Assembly: GCA_934630445.1 (NCBI GenBank)
Contig: CAKTWY010000115.1
Coordinates: forward strand, 1-7,823
Source of the DNA: an uncultured Eubacteriales bacterium
Lineage (GTDB): Bacteria; Bacillota; Clostridia; Oscillospirales; Butyricicoccaceae
Length of the DNA: 7,823 bases
Direction of reading: 5' to 3'
In this document: one piece after another, positions 1 to 4,800 of the stretch
How the letters are laid out: each line of letters begins with the position of its first letter
How positions within the stretch are numbered: position 1 is the first letter of the stretch
The notes under the pieces: model-generated
Seen by the model: the letters and a program-made list of their open reading frames with translations, nothing else
What the model was told of the DNA's origin: nothing
Databases searched by the model: none
Made by a program: the position numbers and the translations under genes

Positions 1-97
1 TTGCAGCACGCATGGATATGTGCCGGAACAGTGGCGCGGGGTAGCACGAGCACAAGCAGTGGAATAGGATGGAAGAAAAGAAAAGGCGGCGGTTTGA
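1..97. other. Left edge, no assignable gene
   Basis: One + frame is open from base 2 to a TAG at 65-67 and could be the last 21 codons of an upstream gene, but the residues (ending ARAQAVE) match no family I recognise. The other two + frames give nothing better. The last bases hold the G-rich ribosome binding site of ytaF (AGGCGGCGG, about 84-91). Confidence 0.2.
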
Positions 98-742
98 TTG
101 TCCGGTTCATTTCCCCTGTTTTTTGAGTCTCTCGTCCTTGTTACGGCGCTTTCAGTTGATATGTTTGTCGCATGCATGTCCTACGGTATGCGGCGCATCC
201 GCATTCCAGTGCGCAGCGCGCTGGTGATGAACCTTGTCTGCACGGCCGTTCTCGCGTTGTCGCTTTGTATAGGCGGCGTGCTCAGGCCGCTTTTCCCCGT
301 CCAAAGTACAAATATGCTCTGCTTTGCGCTATTATTCCTGCTCGGCTTGATAAAGCTGTTCGACAGCGCCATTAAAACGCTGATCCGGCGGCATACCGGT
401 TTTTCCAAAGCGTTTACATTTTCCGTGTCCAGCCTTGCGTTTGTTCTGCAGGTTTATGCCGAGCCGGAGCTTGCCGACGCGGACGAATCGCGCATTCTCT
501 CCGCTGCGGAAGCAGCGCCTCTGGCACTCGCGCTCTCGCTCGACGGGCTCGCGGTGGGATTCGGCGCGGCGATGACGCGCATCGACGTTCCGCAGGCCCT
601 TGTGTGCTCGTTTGTCATCGGCGGCGCGGCGATCCTGGCAGGCGGTGCGGCCGGCCGCCGCCTGACGGAGAAACTGCACGCGGATATTTCCTGGCTCGGC
701 GGGGCGCTGCTCATCCTTCTGGCCTTCCTGCGGCTGCATTGA
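98..742 (+). CDS. ytaF: Sporulation membrane protein YtaF (MntP-like family)
   Basis: A 214-residue, multi-pass membrane protein of the MntP/YtaF family. The family is built from two related halves, each with an S-x-D membrane motif. Here these are ALSVD (Asp21) followed by MSYGMRRIRIP, and ALSLDGLAVGFG (Asp149). The intervening cytoplasmic segment FTFSVSSLAFVLQVYAEPELAD and the following DESRILSAAEA are characteristic of YtaF rather than of the manganese exporter MntP. The length is normal. The start is TTG at 98: a TGA lies directly before it in the same frame (95-97), so no longer form is possible, and a G-rich site sits about 6 nt upstream. The next in-frame ATG (161) would remove the first membrane motif. 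YtaF is linked to sporulation in Bacillus by expression and annotation, but its transported substrate is unknown. The gene ends before its own terminator and appears monocistronic. Confidence 0.9.
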   Translation: MSGSFPLFFESLVLVTALSVDMFVACMSYGMRRIRIPVRSALVMNLVCTAVLALSLCIGGVLRPLFPVQSTNMLCFALLFLLGLIKLFDSAIKTLIRRHTGFSKAFTFSVSSLAFVLQVYAEPELADADESRILSAAEAAPLALALSLDGLAVGFGAAMTRIDVPQALVCSFVIGGAAILAGGAAGRRLTEKLHADISWLGGALLILLAFLRLH

Positions 743-786
743 TCGCTGAGGACAAAAAACACTGTAAAGCGAATAAAAATTCTCTC

Positions 787-810
787 AGGCGCGCTATACA
801 GCGTGTTTTT
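787..810 (+). terminator. Intrinsic terminator of ytaF
   Basis: Stem CGCGCT (790-795) pairs with AGCGTG (800-805, one G-U pair) around an ATAC loop and is followed directly by five T (806-810). It lies 45 nt after the ytaF stop codon, as expected for its transcript end. Confidence 0.6.
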
Positions 811-823
811 GCTATGGTATAAT
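795..823 (+). promoter_or_regulatory. Predicted sigma-A-type promoter with extended -10
   Basis: TATACA (795-800, 4 of 6 matches to TTGACA), a 17-nt spacer, then TATAAT (818-823) preceded by TGG, giving the extended -10 TGnTATAAT. Transcription would start near 830. The -35 element overlaps the loop of the ytaF terminator, which is unusual and lowers confidence. It would drive the structured stretch 830-1030 and possibly the DUF262-HEPN genes. Confidence 0.45.
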
Positions 824-849
824 AACCGAAAAGCGGATATTATACCATA
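813..849. repeat. Inverted repeat over the -10 element
   Basis: The left arm TATGGTATAATA (813-824) is the reverse complement of TATTATACCATA (838-849). The centre adds CCG (826-828) against CGG (834-836) around an AAAAG loop. Because the arm contains TGGTATAAT, each strand carries an extended -10 hexamer. The symmetry over a promoter suggests a repressor operator. As RNA, only the right part would be transcribed from the + promoter. Confidence 0.45.
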
Positions 850-1030
850 AAAAGTTTGTGCCCGCAGGTACGTACGTGGAAATGCGGCTGTGCGCTGTGC
901 GTGCACCGCATTTCTGCGTGCTGAATGTTTGTGCGACCGTGGATTCATTCCCCGGCTGCACACCCTGAGCCGCCGCAATCGGCGGCAAGCAGCTTCCGTT
1001 CTCAAAACAAGCGCGAGCGCTTGTTTTGCG
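830..1030 (+). ncRNA. Candidate structured RNA or leader, family not recognised
   Basis: The stretch lies between a predicted promoter (start near 830) and a terminator-like palindrome (1003-1028), giving a transcript of about 200 nt with no convincing reading frame. It folds strongly on paper. A 16-bp stem pairs 872-887 with 906-921, continues into a further 5 bp (889-893 with 901-905) with one bulged base, and closes on a 7-nt loop. A second hairpin, GCCGCCG-CAAT-CGGCGGC, spans 970-987. Short complementary segments (GTG..GCAG near 858-866 and CTGC.CAC near 956-963) could close the large hairpin. It could be an independent small RNA, or an attenuated leader of the genes at 1082-2637. I do not recognise it as 6S, SRP, tmRNA or RNase P RNA. 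Confidence 0.3.
1003..1028. terminator. Perfect 26-base palindrome, likely bidirectional terminator
   Basis: CAAAACAAGCGC (1003-1014) and GCGCTTGTTTTG (1017-1028) are exact reverse complements separated by GA. The GC-rich core is flanked by an A tract on the left and a T tract on the right, the layout of an intrinsic terminator working in both directions. A 26-base dyad could also be a protein-binding site. It lies just upstream of the out-of-frame 5' remnant of the DUF262 gene, so transcription from 830 would have to pass it to reach that gene. Confidence 0.55.
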
Positions 1031-1081
1031 TTTCATATACCATACGCTCTACAGCCTGATTGACAACGGTGTGATCATCAC
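1029..1081 (+). pseudogene. Out-of-frame 5' piece of the DUF262 gene
   Basis: In a frame different from the main gene, these bases read RFIYHTLYSLIDNGVII. That is the kind of sequence that precedes PPFQRNYVWD in DUF262 proteins (helix, then D/N-G-x-I-I). Frame continuity is lost between 1077 and 1082: removing two bases, or adding one, near ATCATCACATG would join it to MPPFQRNYVWD. No start codon with a ribosome binding site exists in this piece, and its frame is closed by a TGA at 966, so the 5' end is probably truncated as well as shifted. Confidence 0.55.
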
Positions 1082-2104
1082 ATGCCTCCGTTTCAGAGAA
1101 ATTACGTTTGGGATCAGAGACGCGCCTCCCGCCTGATTGAATCGATCATTCTCGGCCTGCCGATTCCGCAGGTGTTCCTCTACGAAAAGGGGAAGAACAA
1201 TTTTTATGTAATCGACGGACAACAGCGCCTGCTGTCCATCTATTTTTTTATCAAGCAGCGCTTCCCGACAAAGGAAGGACGCGCCGCGCTCCGCGCGTAC
1301 TTTACCGGCGATACAAAAATCGATCAGAGCGTTTTGTCCGATGACCGGTATTTTACAAATTTCAGTCTGTCGCTTCCCGCGCCTGTCGCACGCGAGGTCA
1401 ATAAGCTCAATCGCCTGAAGTATGAGACGCTCGGGCAATATAAGTATACGTTTGAGATCATGCGTACGGTGCGTTCCGTTGTGATCAAGCAGAATGAGCC
1501 GGATGATGACTCCTCCATTTACGAGATCTTCAACCGCCTCAATACCGGTGGACAGAACCTTTCCGCCCAGGAGATCCGCATGAGCATGTATTACTCCGAG
1601 TTCTACCGTGCAGTGATCAATTGGAACAATCAGTCTGCCTGGCGGAGTCTTCTGCGGCAGAAAACACCCGATATCCATTTTAAAGATGTGGAGATTCTTC
1701 TGCGTTCATTTGCAATGCTTTTTCATCATGAGACATATACGCCGTCGATTACCAAATTCTTAAACGCCTTTTCAAAAGAGGCGGCGCAGTTTCCGCCCGA
1801 TATGATTTCCTACTTGGGCCGGCTGCTGGAATCGTTTTTCAGAAGCATAACGGATATTTCCGCCGAGGAGTTTTTGTCCAAGAGCGGACAGTTCTGGGTC
1901 TCTCTCTTTGAATCGGTGTTTGTGGCGGTGTGTGCCCCGGTCTTTGCCCGGCGTGAACTGGTGCAGGGCAAAGTGCGCGCGGATGATGTGCGCGCTCTGA
2001 AACGGGATGCGGATTTTACCGCGGCGACGCTGCGCGACATTGCGTCAAAAAGCAATGTCTCCACGCGTATGAACCGCGCCAAGGCCATCATCCGCGTGTA
2101 TTGA
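1082..2104 (+). CDS. DUF262 (GmrSD N-terminal-like) protein, 5' end probably broken
   Basis: A 340-residue DUF262 protein. Family signatures are PPFQRNYVWD (2-11), RASRLIESIILGLPIPQVF (14-32), the nucleotide-handling motif DGQQR (45-49), and FNRLNTGG followed by LSAQEIRMS (150-168). DUF262 is the N-terminal domain of GmrS/GmrD-type modification-dependent nucleases and related defence proteins such as BrxU and SspE. The C-terminal HNH (DUF1524) nuclease domain is absent: after DUF262 there is only a helical tail ending in RMNRAKAIIRVY. The ATG at 1082 has no ribosome binding site and falls inside the conserved core, while matching N-terminal sequence lies upstream in another frame, so this is probably a decayed or mis-sequenced 5' end. 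The stop codon is 11 bases before the HEPN gene, indicating one operon. Base composition is AT-richer than in neighbouring genes. Confidence 0.85.
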   Translation: MPPFQRNYVWDQRRASRLIESIILGLPIPQVFLYEKGKNNFYVIDGQQRLLSIYFFIKQRFPTKEGRAALRAYFTGDTKIDQSVLSDDRYFTNFSLSLPAPVAREVNKLNRLKYETLGQYKYTFEIMRTVRSVVIKQNEPDDDSSIYEIFNRLNTGGQNLSAQEIRMSMYYSEFYRAVINWNNQSAWRSLLRQKTPDIHFKDVEILLRSFAMLFHHETYTPSITKFLNAFSKEAAQFPPDMISYLGRLLESFFRSITDISAEEFLSKSGQFWVSLFESVFVAVCAPVFARRELVQGKVRADDVRALKRDADFTAATLRDIASKSNVSTRMNRAKAIIRVY

Positions 2105-2115
2105 GGAGGCGGCGT

Positions 2116-2637
2116 ATGGTTTCGCCGCTCAAGACATTCGAGACAGATTACGCTGAGCTGCATGCGTTTCTTTTGGAAAACAATCAGCTTTCGATGGCGA
2201 ATTTTTTGGAGAACCATTCAAGAAAAATCTATCTTCTCTCCTGCGCAAGTTATTATGAAAATCAGATCACGCGCATCCTTGAGCAATTTATTCGCAGCCA
2301 TACCGACGATGAACGCCTCGCCGCACTGGCGATGAACTGCGCGGTCAACCGAAAGTACCACACCTATTTTAATTGGGATCAGACCAGCAGCATCGGCAGC
2401 TTTTTGGGTTTGTTTGGCTCCGATTTTAAGGTACGCATCCAGGCGGAAATAAAAAAGGATCCGGAACGTGCACAGCAGATCGAGGCGTTTCTCATCATCG
2501 GGCAGGAGCGCAATAAAATGATGCACAGGAATTACCTCGAATACACACTTGAAAAGACGTTTCCGGAGTTGCGCCTGCTCAATGCGCGGGCATCTGCCTT
2601 CCTGCAGTGGCTCGGCGAGGTGTTTGATGCGCCGTGA
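2116..2637 (+). CDS. HEPN-domain protein, RiboL-PSP-HEPN / MAE_28990-like nuclease
   Basis: A 173-residue, all-helical HEPN-type protein. Key features are ASYYE (44-48) in the first helical half and the RX4H motif R132-NKMM-H137 in the second, within RNKMMHRNYLEYTLE. This is the HEPN ribonuclease signature (R, usually a polar residue, X4-6, H). A WDQTSSIGSFLGLFG segment (87-101) resembles the loop seen in RiboL-PSP/MAE_28990-type HEPN families. The start is ATG 2116, with AGGAGG at 2104-2109 and a 6-nt spacer; the site overlaps the DUF262 stop, so the two proteins are probably translated together. HEPN RNases serve in toxin-antitoxin, abortive infection and CRISPR effectors. By family knowledge this one would cleave RNA, and its partner DUF262 protein might sense or control it. 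Target and trigger are not visible from sequence. One 60-base sample (2221-2280) is about 38% GC against about 70% for a leuA sample (6061-6120). Confidence 0.8.
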   Translation: MVSPLKTFETDYAELHAFLLENNQLSMANFLENHSRKIYLLSCASYYENQITRILEQFIRSHTDDERLAALAMNCAVNRKYHTYFNWDQTSSIGSFLGLFGSDFKVRIQAEIKKDPERAQQIEAFLIIGQERNKMMHRNYLEYTLEKTFPELRLLNARASAFLQWLGEVFDAP

Positions 2638-2648
2638 CGGTTTGTTGG

Positions 2649-2677
2649 GCGCCCTTTCGCATCCTGCGAAAGGGCGC
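2649..2677 (+). terminator. Strong 13-bp hairpin after the HEPN gene
   Basis: GCGCCCTTTCGCA (2649-2661) pairs perfectly with TGCGAAAGGGCGC (2665-2677) around a 3-nt loop, 12 nt after the HEPN stop codon. The position suits a transcript end, but no T tract follows on either strand, so it may be a weak terminator or an RNA-stabilising 3' hairpin. Confidence 0.4.
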
Positions 2678-2679
2678 TT

Positions 2680-2746
2680 GCCGGTTAAAAAATGCGCGCA
2701 ACCGGCAGTTGCGCAAACGCCAGCCGCAGATGGTGGATGTTTGCGC
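2680..2746 (+). repeat. Three mutually exclusive short stems upstream of the XRE gene
   Basis: Stem A: GCCGGTT (2680-2686) with AACCGGC (2700-2706). Stem B: GCGCAA (2696-2701) with TTGCGC (2709-2714). Stem C: GCGCAAAC (2711-2718) with GTTTGCGC (2739-2746). A and B share 2700-2701 and B and C share 2711-2714, so at most A and C can form together. As DNA, the repeated GCGCAA/TTGCGC words could instead be operator half-sites for the adjacent regulator. Confidence 0.35.
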
Positions 2747-2785
2747 CCCTTCGCGGTATGGTATGGGCAAAGGAGGTTTATCAAC

Positions 2786-3241
2786 ATGCTGTCTGAAAAG
2801 ATCCGTGCGCTCCGCCGCAGGGCCGGCCTTTCTCAGGAGGAGCTTGCGGAAACGGTCGGCGTTTCCAGACAGGCCGTTTCAAAATGGGAGAGCGGCGCGT
2901 CCGTGCCGGAGCTGGATAAGCTCGTCGCGCTCAGCGCGTTTTTCGGCGTCACGATCGACGAGCTGACAAAGGATGGAGATGCTCCCGTCAGAGCGCCGGA
3001 GCAGGAACCGCCCGGCACGCAGGCGTGCGGCCGGAGCACCGGGCGCCGGGTGGGGATTTTCCTGTGCCTGTTCGCATGCGTCTGGCTTTGCATCGGGGGC
3101 GTTGTGATGCTCGCGCGCCCCGATGCGCTGGAGCGCGTGGACGCATCTTCCACTGTCACGCTGACGGGCACGGGCATTTGGTTTTTGCTGTGTATCCTCG
3201 CGCTGGCCGCCGGGGTCTTCCTGGCGCTCAGGAAAAAATGA
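2786..3241 (+). CDS. XRE-family regulator with two C-terminal membrane helices
   Basis: A 151-residue protein. The N-terminal Cro/C1-type helix-turn-helix covers about residues 4-61 (LSQEELAETVGVSRQAVSKW, then PELDKLVALSAFFGVTIDEL). A polar linker rich in P, E and G follows (63-88). Then come two hydrophobic helices: VGIFLCLFACVWLCIGGVVM (89-108) and about 131-148, ending in basic RKK. This makes a membrane-tethered DNA-binding protein, a layout common in Clostridia and Bacilli. The ligand or signal is unknown. The start is ATG 2786, with AAAGGAGG at 2769-2776 and a 9-nt spacer. The gene lies 15 bases before a small membrane protein gene, so the two are probably one operon. Autoregulation through the hairpin-rich stretch upstream is possible but only inferred. 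Confidence 0.85.
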   Translation: MLSEKIRALRRRAGLSQEELAETVGVSRQAVSKWESGASVPELDKLVALSAFFGVTIDELTKDGDAPVRAPEQEPPGTQACGRSTGRRVGIFLCLFACVWLCIGGVVMLARPDALERVDASSTVTLTGTGIWFLLCILALAAGVFLALRKK

Positions 3242-3256
3242 TCTGGAGGTCTTTTT

Positions 3257-3493
3257 ATGCGCAGAGAAACAGTGCTGTTTCGCGTGTTCGCCGCGCTTGC
3301 GGTGATCCTGTCCGATCTGATGTGCGCCGTCGTGGCCTACAATTATGCCGGCATGCAGTGCGGCATCGCGCACAGGGGCTTCAGCGCGCCGGCAGAAACG
3401 GCATTTTTGCTGGCCATCCCCTATGCAGCCGGTATCGCCGCCTGCGCCGTGCTGGCGGCCGTGTTCCATAAGCGGGCCGCGCGCAGCCGGTAA
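3257..3493 (+). CDS. Small two-helix membrane protein, function unknown
   Basis: A 78-residue protein I do not recognise. It has a short basic N-terminus (MRRE), a first hydrophobic helix at about 8-30, a polar loop with C35, H39 and R40, a second hydrophobic helix at about 49-70, and a basic tail HKRAARSR. Both ends are predicted cytoplasmic by the positive-inside rule. The start is ATG 3257 with GGAGG at 3245-3249 and a 7-nt spacer. It lies 15 bases after the membrane-tethered XRE regulator, and a strong terminator follows at 3597-3629, so the two genes form a closed unit. The small protein may partner or sense for the regulator (inference from position only). The good ribosome binding site and coherent hydrophobic pattern argue that it is real. 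Confidence 0.65.
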   Translation: MRRETVLFRVFAALAVILSDLMCAVVAYNYAGMQCGIAHRGFSAPAETAFLLAIPYAAGIAACAVLAAVFHKRAARSR

Positions 3494-3539
3494 GCGGCTG
3501 CACCCTGCCGGGGATGTTCGGGGTGTACATCAAAATGCA

Positions 3540-3572
3540 CCGGCGCGCCGCGCTTATTTTGCGGCGCGCCGG
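3540..3572. repeat. Perfect 12-bp GC hairpin between convergent genes
   Basis: CCGGCGCGCCGC (3540-3551) pairs exactly with GCGGCGCGCCGG (3561-3572) around the AT-rich loop GCTTATTTT. Each arm contains a GGCGCGCC word. On the minus strand a short TTTT follows soon after, so it could serve as the terminator of the minus-strand epimerase gene. On the + strand no T tract follows. Confidence 0.45.
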
Positions 3573-3596
3573 CATTGACCGTATTCCAGCTGGACG

Positions 3597-3629
3597 GAGC
3601 GCTGCCGCGGCAGCGCTCAGCCTTTTTTT
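3597..3629 (+). terminator. Intrinsic terminator of the XRE / small membrane protein unit
   Basis: GAGCGCTGCC (3597-3606) and GGCAGCGCTC (3609-3618) form a perfect palindrome with a GC centre, followed after AGCC by seven T (3623-3629). This is a strong + strand terminator placed 3 bases before the end of the convergent minus-strand gene (3632), so it separates the two transcription units. Confidence 0.75.
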
Positions 3630-3631
3630 AC

Positions 3632-4592
3632 CTATCCCGGCATGCCGGGGATGGCGGAACGCTTCTTTGCGGCATACCAGGCCAGCGTGTCGCGCACCGT
3701 GCAGAGGAGCCCGCGCGGATGATACCCCAGTTCGCGCGTCGCCTTTGAATGGTCAAAGCGAACCCCGCTGCCGAGCGTTTCCAGCGAGTAGGGGGTGTAG
3801 AGCGGCCGTTCACGCCGCGCGCGTGCCGCGAGTGCGAAAAGGGGCGCGGCCGCCCGCGCGCTCCAGAGCGGAAGCACGGGCAGGCGCCTGCCGCCGCAGA
3901 AGCGCGCCGCCATGGCGAGCACGTCGCGGATCTCATACCGGCGGTTGGAGAGGATGTAGCACTCCCCGCGCCGGCCGCTGTCTGCCGCCGCCACGACGCC
4001 CCACGCCGCGTCGCGCACGTCGACAAAATCGTACCCGCCCGCGACAGCCGCGGGGAGCTTGCGCTGGGCGTAATCCTCGATCATCTGCACCAGGTGGTTC
4101 CCGCCCGCACAGTACGGGCCTAGGATGCCCGACGGGTGCACGATCACCGCGTCCAGGCCCTGCGCCGCGGTGTCGAGCACCGCCTGGGAGGCCTCTGCCT
4201 TTGTCCGGGCGTACGCGCCGTGCACCAGCTCCGGCGAAAAATGCGCCGCCTCGCGGATCGCCGCCGGCGGGCACACCTCCGGGATGGCGTGTACGGAGCT
4301 GACATATACGAACCGGCGCACTGCGTATTCGCGGCTGAGGGCGAGCATGTTTTTCACCCCGCCGACGTTGACGTCGTACATCGCCTTCGGCGCATGCGCC
4401 GCGATGTCGACGATCGCGGCTGTGTGAAGTACGATCAGCTCGCAGCCCTGCGCATTTTCAAAGAGGGCGCGCAGCGAGCGCACGTCGCGCACGTCTCCCA
4501 CCGTGCACGCGCAGCCCTGCGGGCTGCAGCAGCCGCACGATCGCGCCGCCCAGATGCCCCGCGGCGCCTGTCACAAGATACAATACCGGCAT
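3632..4592 (-). pseudogene. NAD-dependent epimerase/dehydratase (extended SDR), disrupted near the 5' end
   Basis: Extended short-chain dehydrogenase of the nucleotide-sugar epimerase / dihydroflavonol-reductase-like group. Read from the best start (ATG at 4592, AAAGGAG at 4599-4605, 6-nt spacer) the protein begins MPVLYLVTGAAGHLGGAIVR, with the NAD-binding GxxGxxG motif. That frame then diverges and stops at 4458-4460. The rest lies in another frame from about 4523 to 3632: CACTVGDVRDV, HTAAIVDI, VYVSSVHA, and the catalytic YARTK (YxxxK, 97-101 counted from GTG 4501). Between the parts, roughly 20-30 residues normally joining the second and third Rossmann strands are missing, so a deletion plus frame change has occurred. 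A hairpin, GCAGCCC-GCA-GGGCTGC, sits at the junction. A GTG at 4501 could start a 289-residue product, but without a ribosome binding site or dinucleotide-binding loop. The family assignment is firm; whether the lesion is real or an assembly error is open. Confidence 0.7.
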
Positions 4593-4627
4593 CATGTGCT
4601 CCTTTCGCTGCCCAACAAAGTGGGCTT

Positions 4628-4656
4628 TTTATAAACATTGTGTATATTTTTGTCCT
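4628..4656 (-). promoter_or_regulatory. Predicted promoter of the epimerase gene
   Basis: Read on the minus strand: AGGACA (4656-4651, 4 of 6 matches to TTGACA), a 17-nt spacer, TATAAA (4633-4628). Transcription would start near 4621, about 29 nt before the ATG at 4592. It faces away from the tetR promoter. Confidence 0.45.
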
Positions 4657-4665
4657 TGCCTGTAT

Positions 4666-4671
4666 TATAAT
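4666..4671 (+). promoter_or_regulatory. Predicted -10 element of tetR
   Basis: A perfect TATAAT on the + strand, about 130 bases before the tetR start. The matching -35 is poor (TATATT at 4643-4648 with a 17-nt spacer), as often seen at regulated promoters. It abuts the GGGGATATCCCC palindrome directly. Confidence 0.4.
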
Positions 4672-4683
4672 GGGGATATCCCC
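4672..4683. promoter_or_regulatory. Candidate TetR operator palindrome
   Basis: GGGGATATCCCC is a perfect 12-base palindrome immediately after the TATAAT of the tetR promoter, where bound repressor would block initiation. Two further small dyads lie nearer tetR: TGCAC-ACA-GTGCA (4723-4735) and ATTGT-C-ACAAT (4759-4769). Which of these the TetR protein binds, if any, cannot be told from sequence. Confidence 0.35.
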
Positions 4684-4800
4684 CTGCAGCAATGGGCAGA
4701 TCGGCGCGCGCTGTCGCGATACTGCACACAGTGCACACCCTTTGTCCGGAAAGCGCGCATTGTCACAATAAGTTTACGTTCCCGATGACGGAGGCGCAAA

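Noticed and set aside
839..867. Minus-strand promoter from the second arm of the inverted repeat
   Set aside because: The -10 and TGn are perfect by symmetry, but the -35 position reads CTGCGG and the transcript would run at once into the ytaF terminator region and antisense to ytaF.
454..1005. Minus-strand frame opposite ytaF and its downstream stretch
   Set aside because: It crosses the ytaF terminator and the palindromic promoter, shows no domain, and is biased to Arg, Ala and Ser like other shadow frames.
830..1030. 6S RNA
   Set aside because: Size and long hairpin are suggestive, but the 5' side of the expected central bubble is too short and I could not recognise conserved 6S sequence. 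Left as unassigned RNA.
3514..4302. 262-codon + strand frame opposite the epimerase gene
   Set aside because: Its product is almost entirely Arg, Ala, Pro and Gly in low-complexity runs, and the opposite strand carries conserved epimerase motifs.
4610..4630. GCCCA-ACAAAG-TGGGC followed by five T, terminator-like on the + strand
   Set aside because: Only 5 bp of stem, antisense to the epimerase 5' leader, with no + strand gene ending nearby. Probably chance.
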